Shown here: piece after piece, positions 32,422 to 41,062 of the stretch | Numbering within the stretch: position 1 is the first letter of the stretch | Layout of the letters: each line of letters starts with the position of its first letter | Assembly (NCBI GenBank): GCA_036835325.1 | Contig: DAITMF010000012.1 | Coordinates: 8,448-72,447, forward strand | DNA: 64,000 nt | From: CAMCHP01 sp036835325 | Lineage (GTDB): Bacteria > Bacteroidota > Bacteroidia > Flavobacteriales_D > Sanyastnellaceae | Direction: 5' to 3' | The notes under the pieces: generated by a model | Databases searched by the model: none | What the model was told of the DNA's origin: nothing | What the model saw: the letters and a program-made list of their open reading frames with translations, nothing else | Program-made: the position numbers and the translations under genes

Positions 32422-33768
32422 TCAGCCAGCGATTCCGCTCACCGGTGAGTTTTGACGTCCACGAAGTTTTCCTGACTTCATCAAACCGTCGTAATGACGA
32501 CTCAAGAGGTGACTGTCAACTTGTTGCAATGTGTCTAGGATAACGCCGACCATGATGAGTAGCGAGGTTCCTCCGAAGAAAATTGCAAACGATTGTGCAT
32601 TGGTCAATCCCAAGCGGAAGACGATTGCAGGTAAAATTGCAATCAGCCCAAGGAAAATGGAACCAGGAAGGGTAATGCGTGAAAGCACCCCGTCAAGGAA
32701 CTCAGCAGTTGCGCGGCCAGGTTTTACACCGGGAACAAAACTACCTTGGCGCTTAAGGTCTTCGGCCATTTGGTTTGGGTTAACTGTAATCGCCGTGTAG
32801 AAGTAGGTAAATACCACAATCATCAAAAAGAAGATCATGTTGTACCAAAAGCCGTTGAAATCACCCAATTCAATCAAAATTTGATTGCTCTGGAAAGTTT
32901 CGGTTTGGGTCAGGTACAAGGGCACAAACATGATTGCTTGAGCAAAGATGATTGGCATTACACCGGCTGAGTTCAATTTCAAAGGAATGTATGACCGTTG
33001 TCCTTCGCCTGTAGGCATGTAGGTCCCCCCTTGCATGGTTTTGGCCAGCTGTACGGGTACACGACGCACCGCCTGTACAAGTGCCACGCTCGCACCAATC
33101 ACAATCAACAATGCAGCAATCTCAATTAAGAAGAAGTAAAACTTCGTTTGCGGTAGAGAGAACTCTTGAATGATCGCTTGAGGGAAGGTGGCGATGATCC
33201 CAATCATAATCAGCAACGAAATACCGTTTCCGATTCCTTTATCGGTAATTCGTTCACCCAGCCACATGATCAGGAGGGTGCTTGCAGTAAGAATAATCAC
33301 TGACGATACCCACCAAAACGAACCACTATCTGGCACTGCACCTTCCACAGAAACAACTGTTGAAGCCAAGTAACCGGGAGCCTGCACCAAGGTAATGGCG
33401 ATGGTCAGGAAGCGGGTCCATTGATTGATTTTCTTGCGACCGCTTTCACCATCACTTTGCATTTTCTGTACCGAAGGCACTGCGATGCTCAGAAGCTGAA
33501 TAATGATCGAAGCACTGATGTACGGCATAATACCCAGCGCAAAGATTGATGCACGGGTGAATGCTCCACCAGTAAAGAGGGCTAGGAGGCCGCCAAGGCC
33601 CGATTCACCCAAGTCCATTTGCTGTGACAAGGCATCAGAATTGACGCCTGGTAGCACAATAAACGAACCGATACGGTAAACAAGAATAAACCCAAAGGTG
33701 ATGAGGATTTTCTTACGGAGTTCCTCGTGTTGGTAGATATCCTTGATTTTCTGAAAAAAGTTTTTCAT
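32422..33768 (-). CDS. secY: Protein translocase subunit SecY
   Basis: 448-aa inner-membrane channel with ten predicted membrane helices. Typical landmarks are FGFILVYRIGSFIVLPGV near the start, GIMPYISASIIIQLL, the cytosolic loop around residues 235-260 with GQRSYIPLKLNSAGVMPIIFA-type sequence (partly cited), and MAEDLKRQGSFVPGVKPG. With SecE and SecG it forms the translocon. It lies 11 bp after rplO. Confidence 0.98.
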   Translation of the reverse strand: MKNFFQKIKDIYQHEELRKKILITFGFILVYRIGSFIVLPGVNSDALSQQMDLGESGLGGLLALFTGGAFTRASIFALGIMPYISASIIIQLLSIAVPSVQKMQSDGESGRKKINQWTRFLTIAITLVQAPGYLASTVVSVEGAVPDSGSFWWVSSVIILTASTLLIMWLGERITDKGIGNGISLLIMIGIIATFPQAIIQEFSLPQTKFYFFLIEIAALLIVIGASVALVQAVRRVPVQLAKTMQGGTYMPTGEGQRSYIPLKLNSAGVMPIIFAQAIMFVPLYLTQTETFQSNQILIELGDFNGFWYNMIFFLMIVVFTYFYTAITVNPNQMAEDLKRQGSFVPGVKPGRATAEFLDGVLSRITLPGSIFLGLIAILPAIVFRLGLTNAQSFAIFFGGTSLLIMVGVILDTLQQVDSHLLSRHYDGLMKSGKLRGRQNSPVSGIAG

Positions 33769-33779
33769 CGCTGTAAAGC

Positions 33780-34226
33780 TTAGAGTGTAGAAACGCTTCC
33801 GCCTTGTGCTTCGATTGCTGCTTGAGCAGTAGCAGAAAACTTGTGAGCGCTTACGTCTACTTTTTGCTTGAGTTCGCCTCGACCGAGAATTTTAATCAAG
33901 TCACGCTTCGAAGCGAGACCGTTTGCGACAAGAACCTCGGGGGTTACAGCGGTTAATGATTTACGCTCCATCAGCTCTTGAATGGTATCGAGGTTGATAC
34001 CCTTGTATTCAACGCGATTGCGGTTTTTGAATCCGAATTTCGGAACACGGCGCTGCAATGGCATCTGACCACCTTCGAAACCGATTTTCGATTTGTAGCC
34101 TGAACGCGATTTAGCTCCTTTGTGGCCTCGTGTAGAAGTGCCTCCGTGTCCGGAGCCTTCACCTCGACCAACTCGCTTGCGCTGCTTAACGGATCCTTCC
34201 GCTGGTTTAAGGTTGCTCAAATTCAT
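33780..34226 (-). CDS. rplO: 50S ribosomal protein L15
   Basis: 148-aa 23S rRNA-binding protein that acts late in 50S assembly. It starts MNLSNLKPAEGS and carries the Gly/Arg-rich N-terminal extension RVGRGEGSGHGGTSTRGHKG and the GFEGGQMPLQRRVPKFGF motif. Confidence 0.98.
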   Translation of the reverse strand: MNLSNLKPAEGSVKQRKRVGRGEGSGHGGTSTRGHKGAKSRSGYKSKIGFEGGQMPLQRRVPKFGFKNRNRVEYKGINLDTIQELMERKSLTAVTPEVLVANGLASKRDLIKILGRGELKQKVDVSAHKFSATAQAAIEAQGGSVSTL

Positions 34227-34237
34227 GATTGAAAAAA

Positions 34238-34417
34238 TTACTTCTGTTCAACTTTAACGAGGTGAGTCACTTTATTGATCATCCCCATGATTTGTGGAGT
34301 TGCCTCCTTTTCTACCGGTACATTCAGCTTCTTAATCCCGAGCGCCTTGATAGTTTCCTTCTGACGTTTCGGACGATTGATGGCGCTGCGCACCTGTGTG
34401 ATAATGACTTTTGCCAT
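34238..34417 (-). CDS. rpmD: 50S ribosomal protein L30
   Basis: 59-aa protein read from the minus strand (ATG 34417 to TAA 34238), just under common ORF cut-offs. It has ITQVRSAINRPKRQKETIKA and the C-terminal MGMINKVTHLVKVEQK, standard for L30. It fills the gap between rpsE and rplO in normal spc-operon order. Confidence 0.96.
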   Translation of the reverse strand: MAKVIITQVRSAINRPKRQKETIKALGIKKLNVPVEKEATPQIMGMINKVTHLVKVEQK

Positions 34418-34427
34418 GACTGCAAAA

Positions 34428-34943
34428 TTAACCTTTGTATACTTGATTCACAGAAATTCCGCGAAGTTCGGCAATTTCACGAGCGTCACGCAATTGGCTA
34501 AGCGCTGTGAAAGTAGCTTTCACTACGTTGTGCGGGTTTGAAGAACCCAATGACTTAGCGAGTACGTCACGAACGCCTACGCTTTCGAGTACTGCACGCA
34601 TCGCACCACCGGCGATTACTCCAGTACCTGAAGCAGCGGGTTTGATGAGCACTTTAGCACCACCAAAGCGAGCCAATTGTGCATGTGGGATAGTTCCATT
34701 GTGAACAGGAACCTTGATCAGGTTCTTTTTAGCGTCTTCAATGGCCTTGGTGATTGCAGTAGTGACTTCCTTAGCCTTGCCAAGTCCGTGACCAACAACA
34801 CCATTTTCATCTCCAACTACAACGATAGCGCTGAAGCTGAAGGTACGTCCACCCTTGGTCACTTTCGTAACACGGTTAACCGCTACCAGACGATCTTTGA
34901 GTTCAATGTCCGTAGCACGGACTGAGCGAAGTTGCGTTGCCAT
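34428..34943 (-). CDS. rpsE: 30S ribosomal protein S5
   Basis: 171-aa protein with the S5 double-stranded RNA-binding-like N-domain (RLVAVNRVTKVTKGGRTFSF, GDENGVVGHGLGKAKE) and C-domain (SGTGVIAGGAMRAVLE). It affects translational fidelity and helicase activity at the mRNA entry. Confidence 0.98.
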   Translation of the reverse strand: MATQLRSVRATDIELKDRLVAVNRVTKVTKGGRTFSFSAIVVVGDENGVVGHGLGKAKEVTTAITKAIEDAKKNLIKVPVHNGTIPHAQLARFGGAKVLIKPAASGTGVIAGGAMRAVLESVGVRDVLAKSLGSSNPHNVVKATFTALSQLRDAREIAELRGISVNQVYKG

Positions 34944-34949
34944 AATTTC

Positions 34950-35297
34950 TTAGAATTTCAATCCGCCCTCGCGAGCAGCTTCTGCCAATTGTTTAACTCG
35001 TCCGTGGTACAGGTAACCGTTACGGTCGAACACCACGGTTTCGATGCCTGCTGCTTTTGCTGCTTCGGCAATTGCCTTACCTACTGCTGCGGCTTTGTCG
35101 ATTTTAGGCAGTGCGCCGTCAAGTTTCACGCTAGAAGCAGAAGCAAGGGTGCGGCCTGTGGTATCGTCAATAACCTGCGCGTAGATTTGTTTGTTGCTGC
35201 GGTAGACAGACAAACGCGGACGCTCTGTATTACCACTGATTTTACCGCGAACACGGCGCTTGATGCGGAGACGACTATCTCGTTTAGTAATTGCCAT
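34950..35297 (-). CDS. rplR: 50S ribosomal protein L18
   Basis: 115-aa 5S rRNA-binding protein. Recognised by RRVRGKISGNTERPRLSVYRS, YAQVIDDTTGRTLASAS and the C-terminal FDRNGYLYHGRVKQLAEAAREGGL (partly cited). Six bases separate it from both neighbours. Confidence 0.98.
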   Translation of the reverse strand: MAITKRDSRLRIKRRVRGKISGNTERPRLSVYRSNKQIYAQVIDDTTGRTLASASSVKLDGALPKIDKAAAVGKAIAEAAKAAGIETVVFDRNGYLYHGRVKQLAEAAREGGLKF

Positions 35298-35303
35298 GAC
35301 CTA

Positions 35304-35861
35304 TTATTTTTTAGCTGCAGCCTTACCTGCTTTACGACGAATTTGTTCTCCTTTGTAGCGGACACCTTTTCCTTTGTACGGTTCAGGTTTGCGCAAGGAG
35401 CGCAATTTTGCTGCTACGTGACCAATCAACTGCTTATCGAAGCTTTGAAGGGTAATGAGGGGAGCCTCACCTTTTTTGGTTTCAGCTGTAACTGCGATTT
35501 CCTTCGGCAACTCGATTACAATTGGGTGGCTATATCCGAGTGATAAGCTCAAACGCTGCCCATCTGCAGTAGCGCGGTAACCTACACCTACCAATTCGAG
35601 CTGCATGGTGTAACCTTCAGATACTCCGTGAACCATGTTGTTGATGAGCGAGCGGTAGAGCCCGTGCTTTGCACGAACGTCTTTATCCTCTGAGCTCCGA
35701 GATACGACTATCTCTCCTTCTTCAACACGAATGCTGAGAGCTGAATGGATGGCCTGGGTGAGTTCACCTTTGGGACCCTTCACCGAAACAACATTGTTGT
35801 CGTCAATTTTTACCTCTACTCCACTTTTCAGTGCAATGGGTGCTTTACCTACGCGTGACAT
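35304..35861 (-). CDS. rplF: 50S ribosomal protein L6
   Basis: 185-aa protein near the factor-binding site of the 50S subunit, with two alpha-beta repeats. Motifs: MSRVGKAPIAL start, VSVKGPKGELT, LVGVGYRAT and the C-terminal KPEPYKGKGVRYKGEQIRRK (family signature). Confidence 0.98.
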   Translation of the reverse strand: MSRVGKAPIALKSGVEVKIDDNNVVSVKGPKGELTQAIHSALSIRVEEGEIVVSRSSEDKDVRAKHGLYRSLINNMVHGVSEGYTMQLELVGVGYRATADGQRLSLSLGYSHPIVIELPKEIAVTAETKKGEAPLITLQSFDKQLIGHVAAKLRSLRKPEPYKGKGVRYKGEQIRRKAGKAAAKK

Positions 35862-35882
35862 ATTCTAAGGTATTCTCTGTGA

Positions 35883-36281
35883 TCAATATACATAGCAGAG
35901 TACTTCTCCGCCGATGTTGCGCTGACGCGCTTCTTTATCGGTCATCACACCTTGGGATGTGCTGAGGATGGAAATGCCCAATCCGTTCATCACACGTGGA
36001 AGGTTTTCAGAACCGGCGTACTTACGAAGGCCAGGCTTACTGATACGTTGAATATCAGTGATTGCAGGGCGCTTGGTTCTAGGGTGGTACTTCAAGGCGA
36101 TCTTGATGGTACCTTGAACGCTCTCGTCTGCGAACTTGTAGTTCAGGATATACCCTTTGTCAAACAAGATTTTGGTGAGTTCCTTCTTCAGGTTTGAAGC
36201 AGGGATTTCAACCACCTTGTGCTGTGCCATTTGCGCGTTACGAATACGCGTCAGGAAATCGGCTATAGGATCTGTGTACAT
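35883..36281 (-). CDS. rpsH: 30S ribosomal protein S8
   Basis: 132-aa 16S rRNA-binding protein, in E. coli also the repressor of the spc operon. It has TDPIADFLTRIRNAQMA at the start and the C-terminal NGLGISILSTSQGVMTDKEA with GGEVLCYVY. Confidence 0.98.
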   Translation of the reverse strand: MYTDPIADFLTRIRNAQMAQHKVVEIPASNLKKELTKILFDKGYILNYKFADESVQGTIKIALKYHPRTKRPAITDIQRISKPGLRKYAGSENLPRVMNGLGISILSTSQGVMTDKEARQRNIGGEVLCYVY

Positions 36282-36291
36282 AGTTCGTAGT

Positions 36292-36561
36292 TTACCAGCT
36301 TGCTTTCTTAACTCCTGGAATCTGTCCAGACAGGGCCATCTTACGGAAGGTCACCCTTGAAATACCGAATTGGCGCATGAAACCGCGCGGACGGCCAGTG
36401 AGGCTGCAACGGTTGTGCAGGCGCACGTACGATGAATTTTTAGGTAGCTTTTGGAGCCCTTCCCAATCACCGGCTGCTTTAAGCGCCGCACGTTTTTCTG
36501 CATAACGAGCAACAAGCTTTCTGCGCTTGCGCTCACGTGCCTTCATTGATTCTTTAGCCAT
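36292..36561 (-). CDS. rpsN: 30S ribosomal protein S14, zinc-independent form
   Basis: 89-aa protein started at ATG 36561 (MAKESMKARERKRRKL); ten codons of open frame upstream do not match the family. This is the longer form without the CxxC zinc knuckle (RLHNRCSLTGRPRGFMRQFG holds a single Cys). It has the usual C-terminus RKMALSGQIPGVKKASW. It lies in the spc operon between rplE and rpsH. Confidence 0.96.
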   Translation of the reverse strand: MAKESMKARERKRRKLVARYAEKRAALKAAGDWEGLQKLPKNSSYVRLHNRCSLTGRPRGFMRQFGISRVTFRKMALSGQIPGVKKASW

Positions 36562-36565
36562 GGTA

Positions 36566-37117
36566 TCAGTTTTTCGCGAATGGGAAACCAAATGCCTCCA
36601 ACAATGCCTTCGCTTCCTCGTCGGTGCGGGCGTTGGTTACGATGGTAATGTCCATTCCATTCGTGTGCTTAATTTTATCGATATCGATCTCCGGGAAGAT
36701 GATTTGCTCCTTGATTCCGAAGGTGTAATTCCCACGGCCATCGAAGCCTTTCGGACGAACACCGCGGAAGTCGCGAGTACGTGGCAGAGACACCGAGATC
36801 AAACGATCGAGGAATTCATACATCCGCTCACGACGCAATGTCACACGACAGCCGATTGGCATGCCTTTACGGAGTTTGAAGTTCGAAACGTCTTTCGTTG
36901 AAATGGTTGGCACCGCCTTTTGACCGGCGATCATCGACATTTCTTCGACTGCGTTATCAATCATTTTCTTATCTGCCACTGCACGGCCAATACCTTGGTT
37001 AAGGCAAATTTTGGTAATGCGTGGAATCTCCATGTCTGAAGAGTACTCAAAGCGCTCTTTCAGTTGTTTAGCGATTTCTTCGCTGTAGAGAGTTTGAAGG
37101 CGTGGTACGTAGCTCAT
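36566..37117 (-). CDS. rplE: 50S ribosomal protein L5
   Basis: 183-aa 5S rRNA-binding protein of the central protuberance. Motifs: ITKICLNQGIG, KAVPTISTKDVSNFKLRKG, GCRVTLRRERMYEFLDRL and GRGNYTFGIKEQIIFPEID. The ATG at 37117 overlaps the rplX stop (TGATG), a better start than the GTG one codon upstream, and suggests coupled translation. Confidence 0.97.
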   Translation of the reverse strand: MSYVPRLQTLYSEEIAKQLKERFEYSSDMEIPRITKICLNQGIGRAVADKKMIDNAVEEMSMIAGQKAVPTISTKDVSNFKLRKGMPIGCRVTLRRERMYEFLDRLISVSLPRTRDFRGVRPKGFDGRGNYTFGIKEQIIFPEIDIDKIKHTNGMDITIVTNARTDEEAKALLEAFGFPFAKN

Positions 37118-37452
37118 CACTTAATCTCCTCGTTTGATTTTTTGGAATAGCGGACAAGTTTCCCGTTGTCACCACGACGACGGCCTACGCGGGTCGCATT
37201 TCCCTGGTTATCGATGACCATCACATTGGAGATGTGGATACCGGCTTCTTTTTCGGTAACACCTCCTTGTGGGTTGGTTGCTGAAGGTTTGATGTGGCGA
37301 GTAACCACATTGATACCTTCAATAATGACGCGGTCTTTCGCACGTTCAACAGCGAGTACAACGCCTTCTTTGGCTTTGAATTCGCCGGCAATAACGCGAA
37401 CGCGATCGCCCTTTTTTACTTTCAGTCGCTTGTCCATGACTCCAGTCAACAT
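37117..37452 (-). CDS. rplX: 50S ribosomal protein L24
   Basis: KOW-domain protein that initiates 50S assembly (KKGDRVRVIAGEFKAKEGVVL). It is 111 aa from the ATG that overlaps the rplN stop (TAATG), or 106 aa from the ATG at 37437 (MDKRLKVKKGD), which aligns better with relatives. The sequence cannot decide between them. Confidence 0.96.
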   Translation of the reverse strand: MLTGVMDKRLKVKKGDRVRVIAGEFKAKEGVVLAVERAKDRVIIEGINVVTRHIKPSATNPQGGVTEKEAGIHISNVMVIDNQGNATRVGRRRGDNGKLVRYSKKSNEEIK

Positions 37453-37820
37453 TAAAGCACCTCGGGTGCCAATGACACAATTTTCATAAAGTTCTTCTCG
37501 CGAAGTTCGCGAGCTACGGGTCCGAAGATACGTGTGCCACGCATCTCGCCAGCTTGGTTCAGCAGAACCGCAGCATTGTCGTCGAAACGGATGTAACTAC
37601 CGTCTGGGCGACGAACCTCTTTTCGGGTGCGCACAACTACTGCGCGCGACACCTGGCCTTTCTTGACGTTTCCGCCGGGGGAAGCATCTTTCACGGTAAC
37701 AACGATTTTGTCACCGATGCTGGCGTAGCGACGGCGGGTGCCACCCAGGACACGGATGCAGAGAACCTCTTTGGCTCCGCTGTTGTCCGCAACTTTCAAT
37801 CGACTTTCTTGCTGTATCAT
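37452..37820 (-). CDS. rplN: 50S ribosomal protein L14
   Basis: 122-aa protein at the 30S-50S interface and near the EF-G site. It begins MIQQESRLKVADNSGAKEVLC, with GDKIVVTVKDASPGGNVKKG and the C-terminal RIFGPVARELREKNFMKI (partly cited). Confidence 0.98.
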   Translation of the reverse strand: MIQQESRLKVADNSGAKEVLCIRVLGGTRRRYASIGDKIVVTVKDASPGGNVKKGQVSRAVVVRTRKEVRRPDGSYIRFDDNAAVLLNQAGEMRGTRIFGPVARELREKNFMKIVSLAPEVL

Positions 37821-37846
37821 CTTCGTACTTTATTTGAAGAGTCGAA

Positions 37847-38119
37847 TTACTTCGCTCGTTCCATAATCTCCACCAATCTCCAGCACTTACGCTTGCTTAG
37901 TGGACGTGTTTCCATGATTCGAACGGTATCACCAATGTTGCACTCTTGGTTTTCATCGTGGGCAACAAACTTCTTGGTTTGCTTCACGAACTTCCCGTAT
38001 TTACCGTGCTTCATTTTACGTTCTACCGATACCACGATTGACTTCTCCATTTTGTTGGAGGTCACGATACCGATTCGTTCCTTTCTGAGGTTACGTGTAA
38101 TTTCCATACCCTGTGTCAT
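37847..38119 (-). CDS. rpsQ: 30S ribosomal protein S17
   Basis: OB-fold 16S rRNA-binding protein of 90 aa from the ATG overlapping the rpmC stop (TAATG), or 86 aa from the internal ATG at 38107 (MEITRNLRKERIG), which is closer to relatives. Motifs: GIVTSNKMEKSIVVSVERK and IGDTVRIMETRPLSKRKCWR. Confidence 0.97.
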   Translation of the reverse strand: MTQGMEITRNLRKERIGIVTSNKMEKSIVVSVERKMKHGKYGKFVKQTKKFVAHDENQECNIGDTVRIMETRPLSKRKCWRLVEIMERAK

Positions 38120-38313
38120 TAGGCCTTTGTTTTCCGTGCGTTAAGCTCGGTCATCAGGCGAGCAACTTCTTTCTTCTTCGTACGCAGCGTATTTGGGTTC
38201 TCCAAACCTGCAATGGTGTGGCTAAACCGCATTTTGTGCAGTTCTTCGCGTACTTGGGTCAGGCGTTCCGCGAGGTCCGCATCTGACAATTGAGTAAAAT
38301 CTTGCGCTTTCAT
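38119..38313 (-). CDS. rpmC: 50S ribosomal protein L29
   Basis: 64-aa two-helix protein at the polypeptide exit, where trigger factor and SRP dock. Recognised by LSDADLAERLTQVREELHKM, NPNTLRTKKKEVARLMTELN. It overlaps rpsQ by one base. Confidence 0.97.
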   Translation of the reverse strand: MKAQDFTQLSDADLAERLTQVREELHKMRFSHTIAGLENPNTLRTKKKEVARLMTELNARKTKA

Positions 38314-38323
38314 AGTTGCTCAA

Positions 38324-38743
38324 TTATTCGGTGTAGTCAGGACGAACGACAAACTTGGTGCGAACCGGAAGTTTTTGTGCCGCCAAACGGAGTGCTTCTT
38401 GAGCGACTGCCAAAGGTACACCATCGCATTCGAACATGATACGTCCTGGTTTGATCACTGCTACCCAGTGACTCGGTGCACCTTTACCCTTACCCATACG
38501 TACCTCTGCAGGCTTCGATGTAATGGGTTTATCTGGGAAGATGCGAATCCATACTTTACCTTCACGTTTCATGTAACGCGTTACGGCGATACGTGCAGAT
38601 TCAATCTGGCGTGAAGTGATAAATCCTTCATCAAGTGACTTCACACCGAACGATCCAAAGGCGATGGTAGATCCGCGGTAGGCGATTCCTTTAATGCGCC
38701 CTTTCTGATTCCGGCGGTATTTCGTTCTTTTAGGCTGTAACAT
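38324..38743 (-). CDS. rplP: 50S ribosomal protein L16
   Basis: 139-aa protein that contacts the A-site tRNA elbow. Motifs: MLQPKRTKYRRNQKGRIKG, FGSFGVKSL, the catalytically placed RMGKGKGAPSHWVAVIKPG and the C-terminal LPVRTKFVVR. Confidence 0.98.
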   Translation of the reverse strand: MLQPKRTKYRRNQKGRIKGIAYRGSTIAFGSFGVKSLDEGFITSRQIESARIAVTRYMKREGKVWIRIFPDKPITSKPAEVRMGKGKGAPSHWVAVIKPGRIMFECDGVPLAVAQEALRLAAQKLPVRTKFVVRPDYTE

Positions 38744-38768
38744 CGTAACTCAGCTTTATCGTGTGTTA

Positions 38769-39500
38769 TTACTTGCGACGGCGGCGGCGTGCACCCGCTG
38801 CTCCTCCTTCGGCCGCTTCAGGAGCTGCCGGACGTTTGCTATCTTTCATTGAGGCTGCTGGGCTCAAGTCACGTTTACCGTAAACTTCACCGCGGCAAAT
38901 CCATACTTTGATTCCAATGCGACCGTAAGTTGTGTGCGCTTCTGCCAAAGCGTAGTCAATGTCTGCACGGAAGGTGTGCAACGGAATACGACCGTCTTTG
39001 TACATTTCACTACGGGCCATTTCTGCACCGTTCAAACGGCCTGCGATACCTACTTTGATACCTTCAGCTCCCATACGCATGGTTCCAGCGATAGCCATTT
39101 TGATGGCACGGCGGAAAGAGATACGGGCTTCAATTTGACGAGCAATGCTATCGGCTACGAGGCGTGCATCCAATTCAGGGCGCTTGATCTCGTAGATGTT
39201 GATTTGCACTTCCTTTCCGGTGAGCTTCTTGAGCTCTTCTTTCAGTTTGTCAACTTCTGTACCACCGCGACCGATGATTACACCTGGGCGTGCAGTCTGA
39301 ACTGTAACTGTAACCAGCTTGAGTGTGCGTTCGATGATAATCTTCGATACACTGGCGCGACGAAGGCGAGCCATAAGGTAACGGCGGATACGATCATCCT
39401 CCTCAATCTTATCGGCGTAACGGTTACCACCGTACCAGTTTGACTCCCATCCACGGATGAAGCCAAGTCGATTACCTATTGGGTTGGTCTTTTGTCCCAT
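38769..39500 (-). CDS. rpsC: 30S ribosomal protein S3
   Basis: 243-aa protein at the mRNA entrance. Type 2 KH domain (VIIGRGGTEVDKLKEEL with the GRGG loop) and C-terminal S3 domain (GAEGIKVGIAGRLNGAEMAR, GVKVWICRGE-type sequence as GIKVWICRGEVYGK). The last 30 residues are an Ala/Arg-rich tail ending in RRRRRK. Confidence 0.98.
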   Translation of the reverse strand: MGQKTNPIGNRLGFIRGWESNWYGGNRYADKIEEDDRIRRYLMARLRRASVSKIIIERTLKLVTVTVQTARPGVIIGRGGTEVDKLKEELKKLTGKEVQINIYEIKRPELDARLVADSIARQIEARISFRRAIKMAIAGTMRMGAEGIKVGIAGRLNGAEMARSEMYKDGRIPLHTFRADIDYALAEAHTTYGRIGIKVWICRGEVYGKRDLSPAASMKDSKRPAAPEAAEGGAAGARRRRRK

Positions 39501-39506
39501 TTCTTA

Positions 39507-39902
39507 TTATTTAACGCGGTCAACAATGACGGTTACGTGGTTACTGCGCTTGCGAATGCGGTGTGCGCGCCCTTGCGGTGCAGGACGAAGACGCTTCAAC
39601 ATGCGTGCACTGTCAACCTTGATTTCACTTACAACCAATCCTGATTCTTCCGGACGATTGCCTTCGTTCTTTGACTCCCAGTTCGCAATAGCACTGCGGA
39701 GCAATTTCTCAAGGCGCAATGAAGCATCCTGCTTGCTGAACTTGAGAATGTTCAACGCCTGAAATACTTCCTTTCCGCGAATGGTATCTGCTACAATGCG
39801 CATTTTGCGGGGAGAAGTAGGGCAGTTATTAAGGCTTGCGAAAGCTACAGTTTTGTTTCCTTCTTTGCGCTCTTCTGCTCTGAGTCGTTTTCTAGCACCC
39901 AT
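39507..39902 (-). CDS. rplV: 50S ribosomal protein L22
   Basis: 131-aa exit-tunnel protein; its beta-hairpin is a known site for macrolide-resistance changes. Motifs: NNCPTSPRKMRIVADTIRGK, SEIKVDSARMLKRLRP and RAHRIRKRSNHVTVIV. No insertion in the hairpin is evident. Confidence 0.97.
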   Translation of the reverse strand: MGARKRLRAEERKEGNKTVAFASLNNCPTSPRKMRIVADTIRGKEVFQALNILKFSKQDASLRLEKLLRSAIANWESKNEGNRPEESGLVVSEIKVDSARMLKRLRPAPQGRAHRIRKRSNHVTVIVDRVK

Positions 39903-39934
39903 GGCTTATTCTTTTTGGTCGCTGTGCGAGCTGA

Positions 39935-40213
39935 TTAACGTTTGCCTTTATCTTTCTTTCCGGCGTGACCGCGGAAGGTACGTGTAGGCGAAAACTCACC
40001 TAACTTGTGTCCTACCATGTTTTCGGTTACGAAAACCGGAATGAATTGTCTGCCATTGTGCACTGCGAAGGTCATTCCAACGAAGTCAGGCGTAATGGTT
40101 GAGGCACGTGACCAAGTCTTGATCACAGACTTCTTGCCTGAAGACTGGGCTTCATCAACTCGCTGAGCAAGTTTGTAGTGCACAAATGGTGGTTTCTTAA
40201 GCGAACGAGACAT
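39935..40213 (-). CDS. rpsS: 30S ribosomal protein S19
   Basis: 92-aa head protein. Recognised by MSRSLKKPPFV, WSRASTITPDFVGMTFAVHN, FIPVFVTENMVGHKLGEFSP and TRTFRGHAGKKDKGKR. Confidence 0.98.
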   Translation of the reverse strand: MSRSLKKPPFVHYKLAQRVDEAQSSGKKSVIKTWSRASTITPDFVGMTFAVHNGRQFIPVFVTENMVGHKLGEFSPTRTFRGHAGKKDKGKR

Positions 40214-40224
40214 TGTTAATCAGC

Positions 40225-41049
40225 TTATTTCTTACGACGTTCAATGATATACTTGCCTGAAGTCTTCTTCGGCTTGCGAGTTTTATAGCCCTTCGCAGGG
40301 ATACCTTTACGGCTGCGTGGGTGACCGCCCGAAGAACGACCTTCACCACCACCCATCGGGTGATCAACCGGGTTCATTACAACACCACGTACACGTGGAC
40401 GACGACCTAACCAGCGCGAGCGACCTGCTTTTCCTGAAACAGTAAGGTTATGCTCTCCATTGCTCACGGTACCGATGGTAGCCATGCAGCTTGTAAGAAT
40501 CATGCGAACCTCACCGCTAGGCAACTTAACAATCGCGTAGTTCTTGTCACGAGCGTTCAACTGCGCATAGCTTCCGGCACTGCGTGCCAAAGAACCGCCG
40601 CGTCCAGGATGGAGCTCAATGTTGTGAATAACTGTACCGAGCGGAATGTCTGACAGGTACAAGCTGTTTCCAACTTCCGGTGCTGCCCCTTTTCCGTTCA
40701 TGATTTCTTGTCCAACTTTCAATCCAGCGGGTGCAATCATGTAGCGCTTCTCTCCGTCTTTGTACTCAACGAGTGCAATGCGGGCAGAGCGGTTTGGATC
40801 GTACTCAATGGTTTGAACGATTGCCGGTACACCGTGCTTATCGCGCTTGAAGTCAATCATACGGTAGCGACGCTTGTGACCACCTCCACGGTAGCGCATG
40901 GTCATCTTACCAGTGTTGTTACGACCGCCAGACTTCTTAATAGGCGCGAGAAGCGGCTTATAAGGGCTGTCGGAAGTGATGTCATCAAAGGTATTAGCTA
41001 CCTTATGACGCTGACCCGGGGTGATGGGCTTGAGTTTGCGAAGTGCCAT
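40225..41049 (-). CDS. rplB: 50S ribosomal protein L2
   Basis: 274-aa 23S rRNA-binding protein close to the peptidyl-transferase centre. Motifs: GRNNTGKMTMRYRGGGHKRR, DPNRSARIALVEYKDGEKRY, the HPGRGGSLARSAGSYAQL region and the conserved loop RGVVMNPVDHPMGGGEGR with its key His. Confidence 0.98.
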   Translation of the reverse strand: MALRKLKPITPGQRHKVANTFDDITSDSPYKPLLAPIKKSGGRNNTGKMTMRYRGGGHKRRYRMIDFKRDKHGVPAIVQTIEYDPNRSARIALVEYKDGEKRYMIAPAGLKVGQEIMNGKGAAPEVGNSLYLSDIPLGTVIHNIELHPGRGGSLARSAGSYAQLNARDKNYAIVKLPSGEVRMILTSCMATIGTVSNGEHNLTVSGKAGRSRWLGRRPRVRGVVMNPVDHPMGGGEGRSSGGHPRSRKGIPAKGYKTRKPKKTSGKYIIERRKK

Positions 41050-41062
41050 TCCTCAGTCCTCC

